64,000 nt of DNA from NCBI GenBank assembly GCA_029168955.1, contig JAPDOI010001226.1:124001-188000 (forward strand), given 5' to 3'. Origin of the DNA: Aplectana chamaeleonis (lineage: Eukaryota > Nematoda > Chromadorea > Rhabditida > Cosmocercidae). The notes beneath the pieces were generated by a model. That model made no database searches. It was not told the DNA's origin and worked only from the letters and a program-made list of their open reading frames with translations. Position numbers and translations under genes: made by a program. This document shows positions 22,851 through 33,722 of this stretch, in pieces (within the stretch, counting starts at the first letter, position 1; the number at the start of each line of letters is the position of its first letter).

Positions 22851-23805
22851 GTTAGTGAGGCAGTGCTAGTGAGGCACGTAAGCATACGAACAAACGTTCT
22901 TTAAAGATGCTTTTTCGAATGTAACTGGGCCAGGACTTAGCGAAATGCGACGAAACCTTAATATGTTTTAGGGCATCATAAAACGTGCCTTACGCACACT
23001 CAAGATTGAGTTTCGAATGTTCAGCCTTTGGATACCGATTTCGTATATGATTTCGTGGTATTAAATCAAGTGAGGGCTGTTTCCTCAGAACATGACCGTA
23101 AAAAACTAGACCCTTATCAATTGTTAGCCATACCTTTGAAGACACAATATAACATTGCGAGAAAATAATTTCTCAAGGCAATTTTTTGATGGTTGAAAAT
23201 TTACGAAATTGGGCATTTTTTTAAATATGTAGATTTCGCTCCTTTTAATTCTCGTCCAAACGACATACCGAAGAGGTGCGAAATTGCATAAAATTATTCC
23301 GAGCTCATCTTCGAAAATATGAATCAAGACACCATTTTTTCGCAGTCCTATTTCACAATTTTCACGGTCTTTTGATGACAAAAAAGTGGCACGTGTATGA
23401 ATTTTTAATAGCCATGTTCTGAGCGAATAACCTTATTTTAATTTATTACCACAAATTTGTAAATGGATTCTTTATTGAAAAACTGTGTTTTTGTGTTGAA
23501 AATACAAAAAAAACTGTGTTGGAAACTCAGGCTCGAGTGCGAGTAAGACGAGGTTTATGATGCATTACAACAAAAAGAAATTTCGTCAGGTTTCGCCAAG
23601 CCCAAGCCGAGAACACGCTCGAAACATTATCTTTTAAAATAGGGTGTTCGTATACTTGTGTGGTGTAGAATAGATCGCTAAGAAGTGAAGCTTCGAGTCT
23701 TGTTTTTTTTTCGAAGCTAAATTCTCCCAATTTTGTTTTTTTTTAGAAGCTAAATTCTCTTAATTTTTTTTTGGCGTTAGTTGCTATGTTGTTCTTTTGA
23801 TGCTG
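22851..23805. other. AT-rich stretch, nothing recognised
   Basis: No exon or repeat was found that I could support. The last part leads into the 5' end of the RTE element. Confidence 0.4.
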
Positions 23806-26800
23806 TTCTCTGCTCGTACGCGGGGGGTGTGTATACAAGTCTGTTGGTACCTGCTCGTTGGTGCCCCTGCTTCTACTGAACCCAGCAGACGTTTGAGTGT
23901 ACACAGGGAACGTTCGAGCGATATAGCGTGCACAACTATATCGCGAAAGTATCCCGCACATTGCATAAAGGTGTCGCCGTCCGGTACAATAAGGCCTCTG
24001 GTCCATAACACCTTAGGATCCGTACCTAGGGAGTCATGGAGTCTTTGGCCACAAGCCACAATTTCGCCACCCTGAACTGTCGATCGCTGTCGAGTGATAT
24101 CCAAAAAACTGCGCTATCCAGACTTCTGAGCTATTTCCATGCACCGTTTGCTGCTTTGCAGGAAACCCGCCTCAAGGATAGACCCGTCATCAGCGTCGGA
24201 GAGTACACCATCTACTGCGGTAACGCTGACGATAGGAGAGTGGGAGGCTGTGCAATAGCTGTAAGGAAGGATTTCAATGGTATGGTCAAGGAGTTCGGCT
24301 CAACGTCGTGTCGGAATGCATTCGTACGACTGCGGGATCACAGAGGATTCAATCTGTGGATAGTGAGTGCTCATGCGCCCACTGAAACCGCCGAAGACAA
24401 TTCGAAGAATGCGCTCTATGAGCAACTCAATACGTTGCTGGCCAGGATACCTTGCCAACATGCTGTTGTCGTGGGGATTGACGCAAATGCGAAGATGGGA
24501 CTTGATCAGGAATCCGAAGTACTCGGTTAATGGTTCTACCCAGTGGAGCAAACATCGGACAATGGCTACCGCCTTGTCGACTTTTGTGAACGCAGTGGTC
24601 TGATTATTGCATCGACATTCAAGAGGAATCATCGCCGCCATCAGCTTACGTGGCAGGGACCAACCCGGCTATCTCCAGAAGAGCAGCGGAAGCGGAAGAT
24701 GACAACTTTGAAACTACAGCTTGACTATGTCCTGACGAGGAATATTCCAGTATCGGACATTCGAAGATCTAGAGCTGTGTGGGATGTCGCATTCGATTCG
24801 CATCACCGTCCTGTTCTGTTGAACTTCACTGCGAGGATTCATAAGAGGAAGTAGAGGGCTCAGCCTCTCCAGAGGATTGACATGACAAGTCTCAGAGATG
24901 AAGAGTGCAGAAGGAATTTCCCGACAACGCGTTTCTATTCATATCGGAGTACGGACTAGAAGAAACTTTGCGACGCGGATTCTTTTGTCAAGTGCATCCA
25001 GGACGCTTCGAAAGAGGCACTCCCGGTTGTACAGCCTAAGAAGAAGTCCGCCTACGTCTCAGAAGAAACAACATCTACCTACAACAGAGTATGTGCTCTC
25101 GAACTGCAGGAAACTTCGTGGAGGAGAAGCGTCTGAGGAGGAAGTTGCGTCGGCAGCTTCAAAGTGACCGCGAACGACAGTGGACGTGTAGAGCTAAGGA
25201 GTTCGAGAAGGCTTGGGAGGAGAAGAATCCGAAGAAAGCCTACACGTTGCTGCGACAGTATAGCGGGAAGATGAAGAGATGTTCTCCTGTCTTGAACACT
25301 ACCAATGGAGTTGCAGTTGGTGATGCGACGCTGCCAATATGGAAGGATTACTTCAGTTCACTACTGAATCGTCCAGCGCCATCAGTACCTGAGCTCCCGC
25401 ATGTTCAGAGAGCACATTACGATGTCAGTGAGGAACCGCCGACTGAGTCTGAAGTTTTGGATTGTGTCCGGAAAATGAAGAATGGAAAGGCAGGTGGAGA
25501 TGACAACATCACTGCTGAAATGCTGAAAGCTCTTCCTCCGTCTGGGATTCGTGAAATGACCAACACCATCCGTGCCATATGGATGAGCGAAAGGATACCC
25601 GATTCGTGGAGACATGCGATCATCGTACCTCTTCACAAGAAGCTATCCGTCACGGATCCTAAGAACTACAGAGGAATCTCTCTACTTCGTGTCATGTACA
25701 AGGTTTTAGAACGTATCATTCTCGAGCGACTTATCAAACATCGTGAAGGAACGACCAGAGATGAGCAAGCCGGTTTTCGACCTGGAAGATCGACCATCGA
25801 CCAAGTGTTCGTCGTGAGAAGAGTAATTGAATGTGGCAGCGGTTTTCGAAGCCATTACAGCTTGCTTTTTTGGACTTTGAAGCCGCGTTCGACTCTCCTC
25901 ATCGTGATCGATTGCTCAATGCTCTGCGAGCAGATGGAGTCCCGGAAAAGTATGTTCGGTTAATCGAGGACATGAACAAAGGAACAACAGCAGCAGTTCG
26001 TACACCTGTCGGATTTACGTCAGCTTTCGAGGTGAAAACAGGAGTAAGGCAAGGAGCCGTTGCAGGACCTTTTCTTTTCAACTTCGCCGTTGATGACATC
26101 ATGCGTAGAGTTGCAGAACAGTTTCCTGCGGATGTGATCCTAACACCATCAGGACGCTCCCTTGTCGACCTGGAGTACGCCGACGACATTGTGTTATTCG
26201 CTGAAAACAACGCAAAACTGCAAAGTTGTGAACCTCGTTTCGAAGTATGCCGCAGCCTATGGACTTCGTCTTCGTCCCGACAAATGTGAGCAGATGTGGG
26301 TCTCTCAGAGGCCTTCAACTGGAGTTTGTGTGGACGGACAACGTATCGAACTGGTGGACGATTTCTGTTATTTGGGCTGTTTGCTGAAGAACGATGGTAG
26401 TTATGCAGCGGATATTCGACAACGATGTGCGAAAGCTACGTCTGCATTCAATTCTCTAACCAAGTGTTTGTGGTCTGCCACCATCGCGAAGGAAGTCAAG
26501 TTGCGCGTCTACCTATCCGCTATTCGCCCTATCATGATGTACGGATCGGAGACGTGGGCAGCACCGAAAACGCAGATGGAAAGGTTGGATTGCACGGAGA
26601 GGAAGCCTTTTAGGCGTTTGCTTGGATATTTTTGGCCGCGTGTATGCCATAACGAAGACCTTTACAAGGAAATCGACGCAGTACATCAAGGCTTGACACG
26701 AGGGAGGTGCCAGCATCTCCTAACGCCATCTCAAGCAGCAATGGAAAGTCGACTTCGACTGCTCGGGCATATACTAAGAAGAACGCCGGATCGTCTCGTA

Positions 26801-27180
26801 CAACACGCTTTAAAAATGCTTCCAAATCCTGTCTGGAAACGGCCACCTGGGCGTAGGCGAAAGTTCTGGACGGATGTGGTTAAAGAGGATTTAAAGTCAC
26901 TCGGCATCGAAAGACAGTTCAGGCGCGATGTTTCGTTTCGCAGGAAATGGAATAGTGACAGCTGGATGGAATGTGTTCAAATTGTGGCTGAAGACCGTGA
27001 AAAATGGACACGGCTGACTACTAGGACAGCACACCTCGGTGAAGATGCGGAATGACCGCGTCAGGCGAAAGCCAACCGTTTAAGTCAAGTAAGTCATGAT
27101 CTCTGTGAATATCGTTGTTCAATCTAATTTTTATGGTTGTCGTGTGTCAGTAGAGAATGTTTTTATGTAAATTTTGCTCC
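23806..27180 (+). mobile_element. RTE-clade non-LTR retrotransposon, nearly full length
   Basis: The element comprises about 230 bases of 5' leader, one long coding region (24036-27055) and about 120 bases of 3' tail. The coding region has the endonuclease-then-reverse-transcriptase order of RTE-type elements with no separate ORF1, the compact plan known for nematode RTE families. Ends are approximate; no clean target duplication was found. Confidence 0.8.
24036..27055 (+). pseudogene. RTE endonuclease-reverse transcriptase, broken by stops and frameshifts
   Basis: The N-terminal part is an APE-type endonuclease (LNCRSLS, LQETRL, IVSAHAPTE, VVGIDANAKMG, LDYVLTRN, DSHHRPVL). The reverse transcriptase follows: NGKAGGDDNITAEML, PKNYRGISLL, EQAGFRPGRSTIDQVF, AFLDFEAAFDS (first catalytic Asp), GVRQGAVAGPFLFNF, and LEYADDIVLFAEN with the YADD box. 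The C-terminus (MYGSETWAAPKTQMERL, LRLLGHILRR, RPPGRRRKFW) is typical of RTE-like elements. Breaks: in-frame stops TAA at 24528, TAG at 24852 and TAG at 24957, and frame changes near 25090, 25835-25860 and 26220-26235. All catalytic motifs survive in pieces, but no intact protein can be made. Confidence 0.92.
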
Positions 27181-27189
27181 CGTACTATG

Positions 27190-27599
27190 ATATGAAGTAT
27201 TGCATTGTCCGATATTCTAAGTTTATTCAACCAGTATGAATCTAGAGGAGAATCTTAAGAATACACGCAAAATGCAGCGATGGCACCGAAGTCTGCCGTG
27301 GTTTTCGCCATTGCATACAAGGATTCGAAGTACGATATTTACCAATTCATCGCTTTCTTGTGTCAGCCGCTGCTGCAGTAGGGCGCTCTCGGATCGCGGT
27401 GAACTCGCGGCAGGCTCGGGTAGAATTTGGTCATGTTTATTTGTAGTTTCCGCTTTTTTTCAGGGGCATTTGTGCGGTGAATTCGCGGACTTTTCTTGGC
27501 TTGCGGTAATTTTGCGTAAAATCCTTCGTGATATCCAGGATCCCGGTGAATTCTAGGCAAATTCGTGGCATTTTATTCTACAGTAGGCTACAGTATCCT
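27190..27599. other. Non-coding stretch
   Basis: TTCGCGG/GGTGAATTCGCGG-type short motifs repeat loosely at 27390-27570 (GGTGAACTCGCGG, GGTGAATTCGCGG, GGTGAATTCTAGGC). No gene. Confidence 0.35.
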
Positions 27600-27830
27600 A
27601 ACAAGAAGTCGGCGTCAATGGCCTCATATCACTGGGCGACAGTAGTTTAACATTGTCGGCGATAAAAGCTCCACAATATTAGGCGACAGTAGCTTGACAC
27701 CAGGCGGGCGCTAGTAGCTCAACAAAGCTAGGCGACAATAGCTTGACAAGGCCGGCGCCAGTAGCTCAATGAAACTAGGCGACAATAGCTAGAGTTTTTC
27801 ACCATCAAGCTTGACAAACTCACCATTGTC
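27600..27830. repeat. Tandem AGGCGACA(A/G)TAGCTTGACA repeats
   Basis: Units with AGGCGACAATAGCTTGACA alternate with GGCGCCAGTAGCTCAA units, about seven in 200 bases (27625-27800). The block lies at the end of a CTCAGACA-family element, in the place where related elements carry subterminal repeats. Confidence 0.7.
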
Positions 27831-28471
27831 TAGCTACGACCTTGCCAATTTTAGACTAGTCGCCCCGGAGCTCCTCGGCGATAAGTGAATTTCTCTGGGG
27901 CTACTAGCCAGCGTTTGCCAGAGCTCAAGCTGTGAGGATCCCTTATCCCCCAGCGACCAAAAATATGCTGGCCTCCGGAGAGTGACTCGAAGTCACCTTC
28001 CAGGGCCGGCATTCGAATGCCGAATGAGGACTCGACTGAGATGAGGCGCCTTTTATACCGGCTATGCATGTGATAAACACATTAGAACGTGATCATTCGA
28101 TTTACCATGTTTTTTCCTGTCTGCCACTAAAGCCGTGCCTGCGGTAAAGTGAGATGTGAACGAGTGAGATGAGGAGGTAAAAGTCGTTCATTACTGCCGG
28201 TGCGCCCCGGAACCACCCCCATCAAGAACAACAGCGCCGCGGATGAGCCGTTCGACCAACCCGCTATCAGTTGTGCCGCGGATTAGCCGTCAAACGCCGC
28301 GGACCGCCCGAAGAGCCCATCTTCCGCCGCGGACGGGCCGTGAGTTTCTCTGAGATCCTGGCGGACCGCTGGAAGGGTTTTAGCCGACCGCCGGCTAATG
28401 GCTGTTTGACACCGGGAATGGTTTTTGCTCGCAAGGCAAATGCCGGCGGTCCGCTTATCCCAATGTCTGAG
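27831..28471. mobile_element. CTCAGACA-family element ending in CCAATGTCTGAG
   Basis: The right end CCAATGTCTGAG is at 28471. The interior has GGCGGACCGCTGG motifs (28360) and a hairpin cassette on the minus strand (27941-28059). Palindromic CGCCGCGGA units (28230-28330) are also present. The left end grades into the tandem repeats, so the boundary is approximate. Confidence 0.6.
27941..28059 (-). ncRNA. TATA-hairpin cassette, copy c
   Basis: On the minus strand: GGTATAAAAGGCGCC, a hairpin GGCATTCGAATGCC, a stem GGTGACTTCGAGTCAC, a hairpin CTCTCCGGAG, the U-rich ATATTTTTGG and GTCGCTGGGGGATAAGG. Loop and stem bases differ from copy b, yet the GGCAN(6)TGCC and CTCN(4)GAG stems remain paired. 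This is the best hint of selection on structure. Expression is unproven. Confidence 0.4.
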
Positions 28472-28491
28472 AAGCTGCATCATTCCACTGT

Positions 28492-28767
28492 CTCAGACAA
28501 TGGGATCGCCGGGCCGCCGGTATTCACCTGGCGAGCAAAAACTATTCCCGGTGTCCACCAGGCTTTAGACGGCGGTTTACCAGAACCTGGCTAGACAGAC
28601 TATTAGCTGGCAGACTATTGGCTACTACCTGGCACTCCCGCAGTTGAGCAGTCATCTGGCTGCGGTCCGCCAGTCCCTTGAAAGACCATTGAATCGAGGT
28701 GGGTCCTTTACCACAGGTTTGTTTCGTAGGAGATCGCATAAGCAACAGTCTTAGGTGAGGCACCTAC
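28492..28767. mobile_element. CTCAGACA-family element fragment
   Basis: It starts CTCAGACAATGGGATCGCC, 20 bases after the previous element ends in the opposite orientation. It contains CTGGCAGACTATTGGC and GCGGTCCGCCAG motifs, then GAGGTGGGTCC sequence shared with other members. It is interrupted at 28768 by the hAT-like insertion and resumes at 30385. Confidence 0.6.
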
Positions 28768-30384
28768 CAGGGATGTGCGTAATTACGACTAACGAGTGAA
28801 GAATTTAACGACTAACGGGCTTTTTGGGTGTTACGACTAACGACTAACGACTGACGAATATAAAAATATTTTCGTAAGAAATCCCAAAATTCGTTAGAAA
28901 GCCAATAATCATTCAAATCGCGCTCCAACCCAAGGATTACACCAGGATTGATACATATTGCCCTGTTGGTTGTTCTAGTTGAATGGTTCAAAATAATCAT
29001 AGTTTCCAGTGTTTAATATATCTACACAGCTTCGCAGTTTTGGAACCCCCATATTAAAACCGCAACCGAGCGTTGCGCAAGGTTAGTGTTGCGCAAGGTT
29101 TATGCGACTTCGTGTCGGTCGCGCTACTTTATGGTAGGCTCACTGAACCGGTTACGGCACTGACCGGCTCCAGCGGAGATTTTTGCAGAGGACACTATCA
29201 GAGGTGATAATATGGAGCGGTGCCTGCAGGCCACAACGACTCCGATGATTGGATTTGTAAAGGGTGCCTAACTCCGATTTTCAGTCATGAATTTGAGATA
29301 TGGGGTTTCCCTAAAGTGGTGCTGCGACCTCTCAGGGATAAAATTTTAACTGCTGATTTCCGACCTTTCCCCCATCATGGGAACAAGCTCTAAACAACGT
29401 AAGCTCTCGGTTCGCGACGCTGAGCAAGGAACAATTCGTGCAGAGTCGGTGCGATTCTCCGTGTTGTCACCATCGGGTAGATCTCAAATAGCATCATATA
29501 GTGCAGAATGGCGAATTTTGCATTGCAAAAAAAAACAGAGTTCTAGATTGTCTCGGTTCTCCATTTTGTTTCTTTTACACACTCTCGAGTATTAGGTTTC
29601 GTGCAGCGATATCCGAGTGGTTAAAGGCAGTGTCCACGATAAAGACCATGTCTGATTTTTTGGTAGAGATCGGCAGCTGCGGGGCCTAGCGGAACCCTAA
29701 CGTTGAAAAAACTGAGAAAAATGAGCTCGGAACGGTCCCCTACGGCCCCAAAGTTGGACACCCATCAGCTCGTCACCCCCAGATGCACTTTCCACGCCCA
29801 CCGACGTGAAGAAATGAATGCTCGGAATTGTGAGATGAGCGATGGTTTCCGATCAATGGCCCCGTTCTTCCCTTCAGTCTCAACTTTTCTCTCTACTCAG
29901 GTCAGCTCGCATACATCGGCTGCAAAAAACGGAAGTTACAAGCCTCGGACAACTCGTCCACCATGTTTCCTTAGCTCAATATTTCAGGGACCATAACTCC
30001 GTTCCCTGAAGGTCTTGTGCGATTTCAGAGATATCGTTGGAATCAGTATGGGGCCGTTTTTAAGGTGGAAAAACAGAAAAACTATTTCTATCGTGAACAC
30101 TGCCTTTAAGGAGGTATTTTTATTTATGTATATATGGGCTTGCAGTTTGAACTAGGTTGTCTAACAAGGACTGATTTGTGTCTTTAATGGCCATGAATGT
30201 TTCAAAAAACACATCTCTTAATCCCTTCCTTTTTTCTATTCATAAGGGTTTTTTTCTGCCTCAGTTGTGCTTGTTTTCAAAGCCTAGATTTTTAACGACT
30301 AACGACTAACGACTAACGAGGGTTTTGGCCGGTTGAACGACTAACGACTAACGAATTACAGAATTTCTATTACGCACATCCCTG
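28768..30384. mobile_element. hAT-like non-autonomous element, copy 2, with perfect 8-bp duplication
   Basis: It starts CAGGGATGTGCGTAAT and ends ATTACGCACATCCCTG, a clean terminal inverted repeat. The 8-bp target duplication GCACCTAC is perfect (28760-28767 and 30385-30392). Subterminal CGACTAACGACTAACGA repeats occur at both ends. Body sequence is shared with 7076-9306. It has its own nested insertion at 29606-30113 and lacks the two found in copy 1. No transposase frame. Confidence 0.92.
29606..30113. mobile_element. MITE of the TTAAAGGCAGTG family nested in hAT-like copy 2
   Basis: Left TTAAAGGCAGTGTCCACGAT; right ATCGTGAACACTGCCTTTAA. The sister hAT-like copy is continuous here (GTGCATATTTTTAACTACG at about 9030). 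The interior matches 11064-11560. Confidence 0.8.
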
Positions 30385-31861
30385 GCACCTACCCCATCTC
30401 CCACTCCCCAAGCCGTGAAGAATTACCCCTCAGCTGCCAGAAATGACAAGTTTACAATGTGCCAACGGCACAAAATTTTGTAGAAAAGTGTAGAAGTTTT
30501 TCTTTCCAGAGTTTTCCATGTTTAGGGCCTGGTATCACCGGTGAGGCTGCTTCCCTAACCTCTAGTCTGCTCAGAGCTTCAGCCGCTTACCTCTGGAGAA
30601 AGACGAATACCATTGGGCGTTTACGTGCCAGCCGAGTGCCGATTGTTGGATAACTTCGTTTTCATGCGCTCGGTAAACTAGAGAACTGATTTTCATTGCC
30701 AGCTGAATGCATGTTATCCCGCAGCTTTCATGCAACACATTTTCGCTAGCGGTCCGCCGCTCGCATTGATTGAGATGCCAAGGATGAGCCAGCTGTCAGC
30801 CTCGTAATGGCCAATCGCCACCTAAATGCCAGATATCACCCGGCTATTAGGCAACTGACACATATTCGCCGGCCGTTCGCCGCTGGCGTTACCTGACATG
30901 ACGAGTCTATGCCAACTGTCGATATCGTATTTGCCATCGGCCAGCTACTCAGACATTGGGATTGGCGGACCACCGGCATTTGCTTGGCGAGCAAAAACCG
31001 TTACCGGTGTCGGACAGTCCATTAGCCGGCGGTGCGCCAAAACCCTGCCAGCGGTCCGCCAGGACGTTGGCCGACCGCTGGCAGTCTCTTGACTAATACC
31101 TGGCAGCCAGCTGTTTAGCAATGATTTACCAGCGGTCCGCCAGTCGCCAGCGGTCTAGATCGCCTACGCAACGGTCTGAGGTGGGGGACCCACCCCACCC
31201 CCCCCCCCTAGCCGTGGGGGCTTGCCCCTCAGCTGCCAAAAATATGCTAGCCTCTGTCGAGTGACTTCAGGTCACCTTCCAGGGCCGGCATCAAAGTGCC
31301 GAGTGAACACTCATTGGACTGAATCGCTTTATTTACCGGCTTGGCTTATCAGTGAAATCAAAGATCAAACTACAACATTTTAAAACGTGAGTAGTCGTCA
31401 GCTCTCTCGAGTGCCAGCTATGTGACGACTCGGTGCCAAGCAAAAGCTACTAGGCGATTATGCGCCAGCCAACTGCCGATTGGTGGATAATTGCGTTTTT
31501 ATGCGCTCGGTAATTTTGAGGTTTGATTGCCCTTGCCAGCTGAATGCAAGTTATCACGCAGCTTTCAGGCAGCTGGCACATTTTCGTCAGCGGTCTGCCG
31601 CTAGCTCTAATTGATATGCCAAGGATGAGCCAGCTGTCGGCCTCGTAATTGCCAATCGCCAGCTGAATGCCAGCTATCACCCAGCTGTTAGGCAACTGCC
31701 ACATATTTGCCAGCCGTCCGTCGCTGGCATTAAATGACATGCCAAGTGTATGCCAACTATTGGCCTCGTGATTGCCATTGGCCAGCTAGATGCCAGCTAC
31801 CCCCCAGCTGTTGAGCAACTGGCGAGATTTTGCCAGCTGTCCGCCGCTCCCATTGTCTGAA
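30385..31861. mobile_element. CTCAGACA-family elements around cassette d
   Basis: CTCAGACATTGGGATTGGCGG at 30948 and CCATTGTCTGA at 31861 mark ends of one member. The section 30620-30940 and the section 31430-31860 share TGGATAACTGCGTTTT, AGCTGAATGCAAGTTATC and AACTGGCACATATTCGCCAG-like units in parallel with 16-17.4 kb. Interior motifs: GGCGGACCACCGG, CAGCGGTCCGCCAG. Non-coding. Confidence 0.65.
31201..31340 (-). ncRNA. TATA-hairpin cassette, copy d
   Basis: Minus strand: GGTAAATAAAGCG in place of the TATA box, then GAGTGTTCACTC, GGCACTTTGATGCC, GGTGACCTGAAGTCAC, CTCGACAGAG, ATATTTTTGGC, AGCTGAGGGGCAAGCCCCC. Here the final hairpin is GGGG-CAAG-CCCC. The degraded TATA box suggests this copy may be silent. 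Confidence 0.35.
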
Positions 31862-32510
31862 ATGGTGCGCTCACTACCCGATTGAGCGCCTGAGAATTAG
31901 AGACACAATCGCTCTGTCTCCACAATAGCGATATCGTGTCTGCTTTGCGGCTTCTTGACGATATGACACGGACTATAAACAAAGCTTGAAGACAACCATA
32001 CACGTGATTTTTATCAAGGAAATGCTTAAGAATATGTACCATACATTTCTATTCTTGTGTTCGACCTAATCTGTCTTATAATTAGTAGCTACTGGCATTC
32101 ACTACGCCATCCCGTTGGGTGGAATCTGCTTTACTTCTCTGACATCCGTTGTCGACGCACCCGTTTCATGTTCCTGAAACAAGAGAAAAGCATCGATTTT
32201 CGTTTTTATTTTTCTCTCTGGACCTGACCAGAGTAGTATAAATGGAAAAGCTTGCCTCAATTTTCGCCTGCTCCGAATCGAAAACGACGTAGGATATCAT
32301 AGAGTCTGGTTTTGTAGTCTTATTAGATGCACTCTGAACTAGTCATATTAGAACTGGATAGCGTTATGCGTAGAGTAACTCTACAATTTGACGATCACCC
32401 TCAGAGACCACCGTATGTACACAAAAATTTCCCATCTAACATGACTTACATTTGAAGACACGCTGCCAGTCTTCTTCATTATTTCCCGTTCGTCTGCAAA
32501 GAAGGTACAA
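31862..32510. other. Stretch between element and membrane-protein gene
   Basis: CAATCGCTCTGTCTCCACAATAGCGAT near 31905 is a small imperfect palindrome. The rest is the 3' side of the minus-strand gene that ends at 32511. No other gene was recognised. Confidence 0.4.
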
Positions 32511-32980
32511 TTATTTTTGTGGGGAGCTTTCCAGCAAGAAGACGCGCTCACGTTCGATCTCCTGTGATCTTCTGAGAATCTTTATGTAATATAGCATGGC
32601 AGAGAGAATGCAAGCCAATACAACGAGTGTAACGAGAAGAACCAGAATCCTATGAGAACAATGGTATAACAAAGTAAACTATTGGTCTAAGAACGCAGGT
32701 ATACTTCACCGCAGTAGGAACGCTGCGTTTGCTGCAGCGACGAAGTCAAACTGCGACCGACTAGTACAACCACTTTTTCCATTACTTTGCAAAAACATTC
32801 CCCGTCCCTTCGTCTTCTTCGACTTCGAGAGCGAGAGTTGTAGGAGTAGTCAACAGAATTGTTCTTGTCCATGTTCTATCATCATAGTACTCGTATGGAG
32901 TCAGCGGATAGGGACCTAAATGTTCTGTGTGCTCAGATGGGTACAAAAATATTCTTGTGCTGCTTGAATTTCTTACATGT
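32511..32980 (-). CDS. C-terminal exons of a single-pass membrane protein
   Basis: Two minus-strand exons agree in phase. The upstream exon ends at 32786 (GCAAA|GTAATG) and the last exon is 32511-32649, with stop TAA at 32511-32513. The upstream exon is open back to about 32980 (its acceptor is unsure) and encodes LTPYEYYDDRTWTRTILLTT followed by PTTLALEVEEDEG, a Tyr- and Thr-containing extracellular stretch. The last exon begins with a hydrophobic helix (ILVLLVTLVVLACILSAMLY), then YIKILRRSQEIERERVF and a 7-residue end. The plan matches the mucin-like gene at 5.5-6.6 kb: stalk, a phase-2 intron just before the helix, short basic tail. Shared ancestry is possible but unproven. No family recognised. 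Confidence 0.65.
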
Positions 32981-33140
32981 GTCGAATTTCAATATGAACT
33001 TCTCCTGCTTCCCTATTCCTAATATTCCGAAGTGTTCAAATGTGTAGTCTTTTCTAAGATTGTAACCTAAACAGTACAAACTGTAAGGTGCACGTAACTT
33101 CATAAGGTATTTTGCTGACTAGCAGCAATACCACCTATTT

Positions 33141-33722
33141 TATACTCTGTTTATCTTGAGTTGCGCAAAACACGGTCTGCCAATAGTCCTCTAATTGGCC
33201 CGCTAGTACCGTAGTGTACGTCCACGACGCGTTCTAGGCAGACACGACGGCACAGTGGCAGGGCGGGTGGCCGATTGACGGCATTGACGAATCGATCGCT
33301 CTGCAAACCGGGTGCACATCCGGGTCTGCCGAGAACGCGTCGTGGACGTACACTACACAGGATTATAACTTGCCACCGGCACAAAACTCTCACGGAAGTG
33401 AAGTAGTTTTTCTTGCCAGTTTTCCATGAGTAGGCCCCAATATCGTGTTATGTTTATCACCGGTGAGGCTGTTTCCCTAATCCCTAGTGTGTTCAGCTTC
33501 AGCCGCTCACCTCCGGAGAATGATGGTGTGTGAATGAAAACACACCGCTCTCAATTTCTTTTATACCCTACCCTTTATCAATTGGGTATCATCATTTTTG
33601 TTTATCGTGAGAATTTTGTGCCGGTGGCAATTTGTAATCGTCTGTACACTACGGTACTAGCGGGCCAATCAGAGGACTATTGGCGGACCGGGTTTTGTGC
33701 AATTCAAGATAAACAGAGTATA
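33141..33722. mobile_element. Long-TIR MITE (TATACTCTGTTTATCTTGA), interrupted copy
   Basis: The terminal repeats are about 90 bases and end TATACTCTG...CAGAGTATA, containing CACGGTCTGCCAATAGTCC and CGTAGTGTACGTCCACGACG. The uninterrupted sister at 50690-50968 shows that 33357-33644 is an insertion into the right arm. Confidence 0.85.
33357..33644. mobile_element. hAT-like MITE nested in the long-TIR MITE
   Basis: The ends are CAGGATTATAACTTGCCACC and GGTGGCAATTTGTAATCGTCTG, an inverted repeat. The 8-bp sequence TACACTAC lies on both sides (33349-33356 and 33645-33652). Its interior has CACACCGCTCTCAATTTC and TTTTATACCCTACCCTTTA, shared with the MITE at 17881-18180, so it carries part of another element. 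Confidence 0.8.

Noticed and set aside
28271..28594. A 107-codon plus-strand open frame
   Set aside because: It crosses the boundary between two CTCAGACA-family elements and consists of their repeats; no conserved counterpart in the other copies.
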